From Pavlovales sp. CCMP2436 (lineage: Eukaryota > Haptophyta > Pavlovophyceae > Pavlovales), in the NCBI GenBank assembly GCA_026770615.1, contig MU631376.1, positions 3,381 to 14,513 of the forward strand: a stretch of 11,133 bases of DNA, given 5' to 3'. Below, piece by piece: positions 5,748-11,133 of this stretch. The position numbers and the translations under genes are program-made. The notes under the pieces were generated by a model, which did not search any database, had not been told where the DNA came from, and saw nothing but the letters and a program-made list of their open reading frames with translations. Numbering within the stretch: the first letter of the stretch is position 1; each line of letters starts with the position of its first letter.

Positions 5748-5780
5748 GCAAAAAGGAAGATATTCCTGCCCGGGTTCTGA
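5740..5780. repeat. dispersed repeat, copy 2 (inverted copy at 2850-2890)
   Basis: The segment cggctggcgc through ggaagatattcctgcccggg, read in reverse complement, matches 2850-2890 over two blocks (ccgggcaggaata-y-cttcc and gcgccagccg). It includes the right arm of the last hairpin of the array. Confidence 0.65.
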
Positions 5781-5784
5781 ATGG

Positions 5785-5803
5785 CTAGATAGATAGATAG
5801 ATG

Positions 5804-5840
<37 letters not shown>

Positions 5841-5884
5841 ATAGATGAATAGACGGATAGATAGATGGATAGATAAATGGTTAG
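5785..5884. repeat. (GATA)n microsatellite
   Basis: About 100 bp of tagatagatag tetranucleotide repeats with scattered substitutions (gatggat, gataaat, gatgaat, gacggat). It runs directly into the first codons of the U-box frame, whose ATG (5845) lies within the repeat. Confidence 0.95.
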
Positions 5885-6189
5885 ACGTATGTGCGTTCAC
5901 GCTCGAGTCGGCCCATCTCTCGCCGGCGGTCGCGACAGGGAAAGAGGACGAGGAGGAGGAGCGCATCTGCCCATTCACGCTCGAGCCGCCCGTCGACCCC
6001 GTGACGACGCTGTGCGGGCACGTCTTCGAGCGTGCGGCGCTCGCGCAGTACCGTGCCAGCGGCCTGCCGAGTTCTTCCACCTGCCCGCTCTGCCGCCGCC
6101 CGATCTCGAAGGCTCTGTCGCCGCCCGATCCAGTGTGTAGACGAGCTCTTGTTTCTTTGGTGTTTCACAATAAGTGGCGTAGTAACTAG
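5845..6189 (+). CDS. U-box / degenerate RING domain protein (N-terminal part)
   Basis: The frame begins with an ATG inside the GATA microsatellite, so the first 14 residues are doubtful. The core at residues 41-87 reads ICPFTLEPPVDPVTTLCGHV then FERAAL...CPLCRRPI. This is the pattern of U-box/RING E3 ubiquitin ligase domains: CP(F/I)TLE, DPV, CGH-x-FER and CPLCR-x-P. Candidate metal ligands C42, C57, H59, C80 and C83 are present, but several of the eight RING positions are missing, so it is nearer to U-box than to canonical RING. A similar CAFTLES at residues 16-22 looks like a partial duplicate of the domain start. The frame ends at 6189 (TAG) after an unconvincing tail. The protein-like sequence continues in the next frame from 6190, suggesting an intron or a frameshift. 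Confidence 0.6.
   Translation: MNRRIDRWIDKWLDVCAFTLESAHLSPAVATGKEDEEEERICPFTLEPPVDPVTTLCGHVFERAALAQYRASGLPSSSTCPLCRRPISKALSPPDPVCRRALVSLVFHNKWRSN
6135..6189 (+). other. candidate 55-nt intron or frameshifting insertion
   Basis: Removing 6135-6189 (starts GTGTAG, ends AACTAG) joins the U-box frame to the NAFSLMM/HNH frame without a stop. The segment is less GC-rich than its surroundings and includes the U-box frame's stop. The donor is weak, and the only TAAC-like branch site is too close to the AG, so an insertion or mutation is an equal alternative. Confidence 0.25.
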
Positions 6190-6280
6190 CAAGCGGCGCC
6201 GCAATTTCAACGCTTTGCATGCACCCGCGCGCCTTCCCGCACAACCCCCACGCAACGCCGTCTCGCTGCTGATGGAGAGC

Positions 6281-6460
6281 GCCCCGCCCAACGCCTTCTC
6301 GCTGATGATGGGGAGGCCGCGCGTCAAGCGCCCTGCCGAGCACGCTGCTGCCACTGAAGACGACGCGTCGGCCCCGCCCAACGCCTTCTCGCTGATGATG
6401 GAGACGCCGCGCTTCAAGCGCCCTGCCGAGCGCGCTGCTGCCACTGAAGACGACGCGTCG
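6281..6460. repeat. two tandem 90-bp in-frame repeats (NAFSLMM units)
   Basis: Units 6281-6370 and 6371-6460 differ at only a few bases. Each encodes APPNAFSLMM, then RPR/TPR, a KRPAE motif and AAATEDDAS. A diverged partial unit (NAVSLLM) lies just upstream at about 6251-6280. The spacing suggests multiple copies of a short linear motif with a basic patch and an acidic patch. Confidence 0.9.
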
Positions 6461-7533
6461 GCCACGCTCTCGCGGACCCTAGAGGAGTACGGCCTGCCGT
6501 CCGTCGAGCTCCAGAGGGGCCGCGTCCGTGGCCTCAAGACGAAGGTCCCCGAGGAGGAGCTCACGCACGTGCAGAAGATGCGGCGGGAGAGTAATGAGTT
6601 CAGGTCAGAGAAGAGGCGGGAGGGCGGCTTATGGGACCCCAACGTGGACGCGGGCGGCATCCTGCAGGTCGGCAGCGCGATCCGCTCCTACACGCTCGGC
6701 CACATCGCTCGGCACAAAGGCGCCGACCGCAAGTACCTCGGCGTCGCTGATCTGCCGTGACTCGTGAAGATGCTCAACGCCCTCAAGGACACCGATGGCT
6801 ACCCGTGCTGCGACCTCTCCGGCTTCCGCTTCACCTGGAACAGCGAGGGAGAGTGGCCCTTCTCGCTCAACCGCATCGATAACAAGGACCAGAGTCACGG
6901 CGAGATGAACGTGGAGCTGATTGTCGCGCGCTTCAACGCGGTGGAGCGCGAGAGCTACGGCGCGATGAACCTGCGCACGTCCTTCACGGACATGTTCAAG
7001 CAGATGCTACCCAAGTTCAGCGAGCCGACCCTCGAGCTCGCTGCGGAGCGCCTCAACGACGAGGAGGACGTCATCGCGCGCGTCCAGGAGATCTTCGGCG
7101 GCTACCTCGAGGGCCGCAAGCGCATCTTCGATAACATCGCCCAGGCTGTGGAGAACGACGCGAAGCGCAACGGCTGGACCAACGCGCGCCTCAAGGCGTT
7201 CAGGGACCTCTTCGGCGGCTACAACGGGCTGCTCTACTCCGAGCTCCAGAAGAAGTTCATCCTGCAGCGCGGCCGATGCGCGTACACCGGCATCCTGCTC
7301 AACGGCAGTCTCACGTCGCCCTTCTGCGTGTCCCTCGAGCGCCTCAACAACGAGATCTGCCACTTCCCCCTCAAGCTGGACGAGCTCGGCAAGCCCACCG
7401 TCGACTTCAGCAATGTCGTCTAGATCGTGCGCCTCATCCAGGTGCGCAACGGCTGGTTCCGCCGCATCGCGCTGCGCGCCCTCCTCTCCTCGCCGACCCT
7501 CGAGCGCACCCGCGAGCAGGAGAAGCTGATCAT

Positions 7534-7583
7534 GGACACGCTTACGCCACGGTGCTCAGCGCCACCGTGGCGTAAGCGTGTCC
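7534..7583. repeat. perfect 21-bp foldback hairpin
   Basis: The left arm 7534-7554 (ggacacgcttacgccacggt plus g) and right arm 7563-7583 are exact reverse complements around an 8-nt loop (ctcagcgc). Outer bases (gatca/tgatc) pair again after a small bulge. It lies inside the last codons of the HNH frame, where the right arm replaces any natural C-terminus. Confidence 0.95.
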
Positions 7584-8199
7584 CCCGTGATCGCCTTGCC
7601 CTTCGAGGAGCCGCATCACCGCCGTGCTCATCGATCGCGACGACTGACTGACACCTTGTGGAGAAGCGCGTACGCAACGCAACATCTGTACAGTATCCAA
7701 CTGTCAGTCTGTTCTTCTGTAAATAGTTGAGTATGTGTCATCTATCTTGGATGATCCAGTGTTTATACAAAGAGCCGTCCCGCGAAGCTTGAGCTCAGAG
7801 ATCAGGTATCAGAGCCTCTTGATGACCCGCATACAAGTCGGTCTGATGCCTGGCCGATTTAGGAATAAGTGACCTTATACCGATGGCGCAGTAAATTGGG
7901 CTGTGATTGATTCCTAGCTCGTCATAAATAAACAGCATCGCAATGCATACACGCTGACTTATTGCATGGCTAACGCCAACGGAGGAGTGCTAATCATCAC
8001 CACGACGTACACTCGGTTGCGTGACACGAGTGTGCGTCGATGCTGAGCGCGGTTACATTTGGGACGGAGCGTAATACCTCATATTATATTAATGAAGGGG
8101 GGCTCGGGCTGGCAGTATTTCAAGTTCAAGTCAAGCTGATCTTAGCGAACCGACACAGGCTTCTACGCGCTACGCCGAAGTGGGAAGCTGGTAGAAGAC

Positions 8200-8244
8200 A
8201 TCCCTATCATAAAACATTAATATATATATATTTATGATAGGGAT
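8200..8244. repeat. 14-bp inverted pair atccctatcataaa / tttatgatagggat
   Basis: The arms 8200-8213 and 8231-8244 are exact reverse complements around a 17-bp AT-rich loop. The same 14-mer occurs again at 3419-3432. The right arm is the end of the dispersed repeat at 8229-8324, so the left arm is an extra, inverted copy of that end. Confidence 0.85.
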
Positions 8245-8324
8245 ATAAGCTGGCGTGCTGGTCTGAGCGCTGCGTCGCTCATTGCCTGCTGCGTGCCTTT
8301 AGTCGGCTGCGCTGGCTTGGGCGC
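8229..8324 (-). repeat. dispersed repeat, copy 2 (inverted copy at 3320-3434)
   Basis: This is the reverse complement of 3320-3434 with about five small differences and without the 18-19 bp insertion. Similarity stops at gggcgc on the outer side. The two copies face each other and bracket about 4.8 kb holding the repeat-protein gene and the U-box/HNH gene. Confidence 0.85.
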
Positions 8325-9033
8325 CACCGCGCGTGCCGATGGATCTTTTATGTATTAGTATTCGTCCCGTGCCGCGCCTCCTGTCCGCAGCCGACCTTCT
8401 CCCGCGTCAAGGAGAGGTGCTGCGACAAGGAGAGGTGCCGCCCGCTGCTCACTGCCGACCCCCACTGCCCCCACTGTCCGCGGGTACCTCGCACTCCGCC
8501 TGGCTGCGGAGGAGTTCATCATCGATACATCGCGAAACAGCTGGTGTTTCTTGTATCGAGGCTATGTCGCAATAATTTTGCCTGACTGCCAGCGTGGGAG
8601 ACGTATCTGAATAAATAATAATAATAAACAGCTCAGCAGTGTGCGGCAGGAGACTCGCGTTCACTCACAGACGAGATCGTGCAGACATAGACAGAGAGAA
8701 GTGATGAGAATATTATAGTGCCAGGGCCAGATAGCACTGTGTTATAAGCACCCTCGCGTGTGCACCAGCGTGGAAGACATAATATATGTGCGGATATCTG
8801 AATCGCGCTGTATATCGGTGCTGTATCGCCAGCCGCCGACACCTTACTACACTAAAATAGCAGTATGTACTGTGAAAGATGTAATACTTAATGAACAGAT
8901 AATAAGCGCCACTAAACACCAAAGATACTCGAATGAAGGGCATGAGCGCCCCGTGGCTCAAGAGGGAACAGTTTCTATTATTATGGATGTATAGCGACCG
9001 ATTTAAAATTAATCTGATGTGTGTAAATTTCTA

Positions 9034-9081
9034 GTTCAACGTTCGTTCCCGGATGGGTCTTCTCGGAACCGAGCGTTGAGC
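9034..9081. repeat. imperfect inverted repeat, about 18-bp arms
   Basis: gttcaacgttcgttcccg pairs with cggaaccgagcgttgagc around a 12-nt loop, with four mismatches that are mostly transitions. It is flanked by AT-rich sequence (aaatttctag and taattaat). Confidence 0.5.
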
Positions 9082-9943
9082 TAATTAATATCGTATACCT
9101 TTTGGGCTGATGTATCGCAAAAAGTGTTTATTATCAATATATATACATTATCCCGTCCCGTTAATTTCAACGCTTTCAGTTATAAGTTTATATGCGACGG
9201 TTAATTAGTTATCAGACAAAGGTTGGCAGCCTCCGCGCCGAGGAGATATATGGCATCCCGGCCCTCCCCTGCTCTCGTGTGGGCCTGCAGCCTTCCGAGG
9301 CTGCGAGTCGGGCTTTTAGGAGCTGCCCGCCACTGCCACTGGCACTCTTGCTGCTCTTGCTTCTATTTTTTTAATAACTGTACTTAACAACACGCCGACT
9401 ACACTGATCTGCACGCTACGGCGCGGCAGGCCCGCGGCGAGGAGCCGCGGCGCGCGGCAACCCCGCGTTTCCCACCCTCTCTGTCGCCTCCCGCTGTTGC
9501 CGAAAGTTAAAAAATTCGCCCTCATCCGCCATTTTCGCCCCAGAAGAGCTCAGGACCTAAATCTGACTCCGCTCGAACCCGAGATCGATCGGTCCCGATT
9601 TTTGACAGGACGTGAAATTGGGACCCGATTTAAGCGCGCCTTCGGCGCAAGCATGTCCATTTACGGTCTTCCCGACTCCCGTGATTCCCCGCTGGGTCGA
9701 AATCCGAATCAGTGGCGCGATTCCGCACTGGGGAGGGGGAAAAATGGTGGCCGGGATGAAGAAATAGACATTGGTCACCCCTGCGCGCTAAGTGTCGATA
9801 GTTGATGTCGGATATAGCCCTCCTCGACGGTCGGAGCTTACCTCGTGTGCCTCTCGTGTGCCTCAAGGGTCGACAATATACTAGGTAACTAACATTTCCG
9901 ATTCTTAGCATTCGGAAGAGGAAAGAAAGGCATGGTTCCCGAA

Positions 9944-10024
9944 GTGGTGCCGCGAAGTTAGCTGCAGATTCGTGAATGGGGTGGTGCCCGGTTCGCGAAT
10001 CTGCAACTAACTCCGCGGCACCAC
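9944..10024. repeat. inverted repeat with 33-bp arms
   Basis: Left arm 9944-9976 and right arm 9992-10024 pair over 33 bp with three mismatches, around a 15-nt loop (tggggtggtgcccgg). All three mismatches are transitions that still permit G-T pairing in RNA. No gene lies within. It could be a foldback element, a structured RNA or a precursor-like hairpin. Confidence 0.85.
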
Positions 10025-10187
10025 CTCCTGTTCCTGAGTTACTCCGGAGAATGAGACTTTTCTTGAATTTTCCCCCGGTCTGGGCACTAATTCGGATTTT
10101 GACCCAGGTAAACTTTGGCAAAGTTTCTTAGGTTCATCAAGATTATCCATTACTACTCATAATGATTATTATAATTGCAGCGGCCGG

Positions 10188-10487
10188 CTATAATGACAGC
10201 CCTCCGCTGGTTGTCCCTAGGACTGCGTCTGCGAGCACGCCGGCGACCAGACTTAGTTTGTACGGGTTAAAGCCGCTGTGTGTGCAGTCGCAGGAATCGT
10301 CCGCGCTCGCGTCGCCCTCTGCCAGCGGGGGTGCGTCCGGTCCGAGGCTGCGGCGATAATTTTGAAACGCCAGCGCGGACCAGCACACGCTCACCTCGGG
10401 GTCTGTTTTGTGGCAGCCGTAGTTGGTGCGCGAGAGCTGCAGCGCTGGAGCGTACGCAACTGGTGAGTACGTGTCCGCAAAGCGCAC
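10188..10487 (-). CDS. possible exon of an unknown gene
   Basis: A minus-strand frame is open from about 10515 to a stop at 10188 but has no ATG; the nearest alternative start is GTG at 10487. The translation has balanced composition (LSRTNYGCHKTDPEVSVCW, a segment with PPLAEGDASADDS, and KLSLVAGVLADAVLGTTSGG). It reads better than the Arg/Ala-rich plus-strand frames over it. A TACTCACCAG before TTGCGTACG could be a splice acceptor, making this a terminal exon. The partner exon is not visible. Nothing in it identifies a family. Confidence 0.3.
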   Translation of the reverse strand: MRFADTYSPVAYAPALQLSRTNYGCHKTDPEVSVCWSALAFQNYRRSLGPDAPPLAEGDASADDSCDCTHSGFNPYKLSLVAGVLADAVLGTTSGGLSL

Positions 10488-10977
10488 GCGCGCGGGCGCA
10501 GTCCGTAATGTGCGTCAAAAATTAGAACCGAAATTCTTTTATTTTCCAACCTTGGCGGCACCAGGCGTTGCTTGGCTGCCCGCCGTGCGGGCTGCGATAG
10601 TCGCCGACGCAACGGCGCGATGACCGATTGATGTGCGTGCGGGAATGACTTGGTGTCTCTTTGCCAACGACATATTCGGTAATATTGCTGCGCAATAACA
10701 ACACATGTCGCTAAGGCGAGTAAGCTCGCCTACATCGTTGGGATTAAGTCGTCGACGAGAGCCCAGCTCGACGGCATACGGTGCGGGCCGCTGCTGCAGG
10801 CTCACCACCCGTCGTGCGCACCACCCGTTAGAAGCTAGCCTGCGGCGCGGATCGTCTCACGTCGGAGGATTACCGATAAGCTATATTTCGCCAAATTTGA
10901 GGACTGGGCACGGCTCGCGTAGTTTGATGATGGATCCTCAGAAGAATTTAAGGCTTTCATGGGGCTATAGACTATAG
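10488..10977. other. spacer with small hairpins, no convincing gene
   Basis: Frames here are short and Arg/Ala-rich. Two small stems are present: attgc-tgc-gcaat (10684-10696) and aggcgag-taag-ctcgcct (10714-10731). A ctg|gtgagt donor-like and ttttccaacc...ccag acceptor-like pair (10463, 10564) exists on the plus strand, but joining them gives no protein-like frame. Confidence 0.4.
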
Positions 10978-11133
10978 TTATGTCGAATGGCAAGAGCCGC
11001 CCGAGTGGTAAATCGCACCACCCGCTGCGCCGCTGGGGTCGCCGAGCGCCCCCGCAAACTCCACTGGCTGCGGCGTGAGGAGCGCCACGTTGTCGAGCGA
11101 CACGACCAGCCCCGCGCGCACCTGCAAGAGCGG
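10978..11133 (-). CDS. C-terminal 51 codons of an unknown protein, 5' part missing
   Basis: The minus-strand frame enters at the window edge (11133) and ends in a TAA at 10978. The translation (VRAGLVVSLDNVALLTPQP, then a Gly/Ala-rich segment ending HSGGSCHST) has balanced composition and alternating hydrophobic residues suggesting beta strands, with a loose Gly/Ser tail. Codons favour G or C at third positions, as in the other GC-rich genes here. The start lies outside the window, so length and function cannot be judged. Confidence 0.5.
   Translation of the reverse strand, partial: PLLQVRAGLVVSLDNVALLTPQPVEFAGALGDPSGAAGGAIYHSGGSCHST

Larger units (their letters stand above)
6190..7651 (+). 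pseudogene. tandem HNH-like endonuclease with two in-frame stops
   Basis: One plus-strand frame stays protein-like from 6190 to a TGA at 7651, broken by a TGA (6758-6760) and a TAG (7421-7423). The first part holds NAVSLLM and two NAFSLMM motifs within 30-aa repeats that include a KRPAE motif, then a charged region. After the TGA, CCDLSG, FSLNRIDN and N-V-E-L-I-x4-F-N have the spacing of an HNH nuclease motif. A second module follows with RCAYTGILLN and VSLERLNN. After the TAG the frame reads IVRLIQVRNGWFRRIALRAL, a natural continuation. HNH proteins cut DNA with one metal ion; a homing or mobile-element role, or defence, is possible. With the U-box it would form a ligase-nuclease fusion. The stops suggest decay; suppression or recoding is the alternative. 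The 219-codon piece between the stops could still be expressed from the ATG at 6770. Confidence 0.55.
7652..10187. other. long spacer with no convincing gene
   Basis: All frames are short or low-quality here. The stretch is AT-richer than the genes and holds only repeats and foldbacks: 8200-8244, 8229-8324, a TAA microsatellite at 8611-8628, an imperfect stem at 9034-9081, small stems at 9287-9304, 9431-9450 and 9591-9625, and the 33-bp-arm repeat at 9944-10024. I see no tRNA or rRNA. The 163-codon minus-strand frame at 9630-10121 is Arg/His/Ser-rich, spans the inverted repeat and is not supported. Confidence 0.5.

Noticed and set aside
5881..6660. 259-codon minus-strand frame opposite the U-box/HNH gene
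   Set aside because: It is antisense to recognisable U-box and NAFSLMM coding sequence and includes the repeats in mirror form; no domain is seen.
8040..8575. Short plus-strand frames of 65 and 80 codons
   Set aside because: They overlap the dispersed repeat and AT-rich stem, show no domain, and have unremarkable composition for random sequence.
6203..9176. 14-mer aatttcaacgcttt shared by 6203-6216 and 9163-9176
   Set aside because: No similarity extends beyond the 14 bases; one such match by chance in a window this size is not surprising.
9630..10121. 163-codon minus-strand frame
   Set aside because: Composition is rich in Arg, His and Ser, and it spans the 33-bp-arm inverted repeat; the opposite strand is open over much of it as well.
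10463..10564. GTGAGT...CAG intron on the plus strand
   Set aside because: The splice signals look good, but no frame across the junction gives a protein-like sequence, and the minus-strand frame here is better.

Overview
The window looks like nuclear or nucleus-associated DNA of a microbial eukaryote, plausibly an alga, or DNA of a large virus or virus-derived element carried by one. The reasons are GC-rich genes separated by lower-GC, microsatellite-rich spacers, a candidate spliceosomal intron with a GTACGT donor, a U-box/RING-like domain beside tandem HNH-like domains, and no bacterial operons, Shine-Dalgarno spacing, rRNA or tRNA. I recognise no gene well enough to name it, and the taxon is an inference.

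Left part (1-2330): four small minus-strand genes. In order of transcription they are a 110-aa helical protein, a 117-aa hydrophobic protein, an acidic protein of about 175 aa, and a Cys-rich zinc-ribbon-like protein that runs off the window. The two rightmost share an almost identical T-rich leader reaching the start codon. A 319-bp foldback element (370-688) with arms of about 100 bp lies between the last two genes. The layout recalls compact viral gene clusters, but no viral hallmark gene is visible.

Middle-left (2380-3435): a 55-bp tandem duplication, then a plus-strand open frame that could be spliced to a short acidic terminal exon (2479-2762 joined to 3149-3266), then one copy of a dispersed repeat. 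The other copy of that repeat lies inverted at 8229-8324.

Centre (3520-5541): a minus-strand gene for a single-pass membrane protein built from several unrelated tandem repeats, all with unit lengths divisible by three. Past its TAA the same frame stays open through a 60-bp minisatellite. Its 5' flank is an array of five small hairpins (5582-5747), followed by a GATA microsatellite.

Right-centre (5845-7651): a plus-strand U-box/RING-like segment followed in another frame by short-motif repeats and two HNH-like modules. This frame is interrupted by one TGA and one TAG and ends in a perfect 21-bp foldback. It reads as a decaying or recoded ubiquitin-ligase/HNH-endonuclease gene.

Right part (7652-11133): mostly non-coding, with several foldbacks and one 33-bp-arm inverted repeat (9944-10024), a possible minus-strand exon (10188-10487), and the C-terminal 51 codons of a minus-strand gene at the edge (10978-11133).
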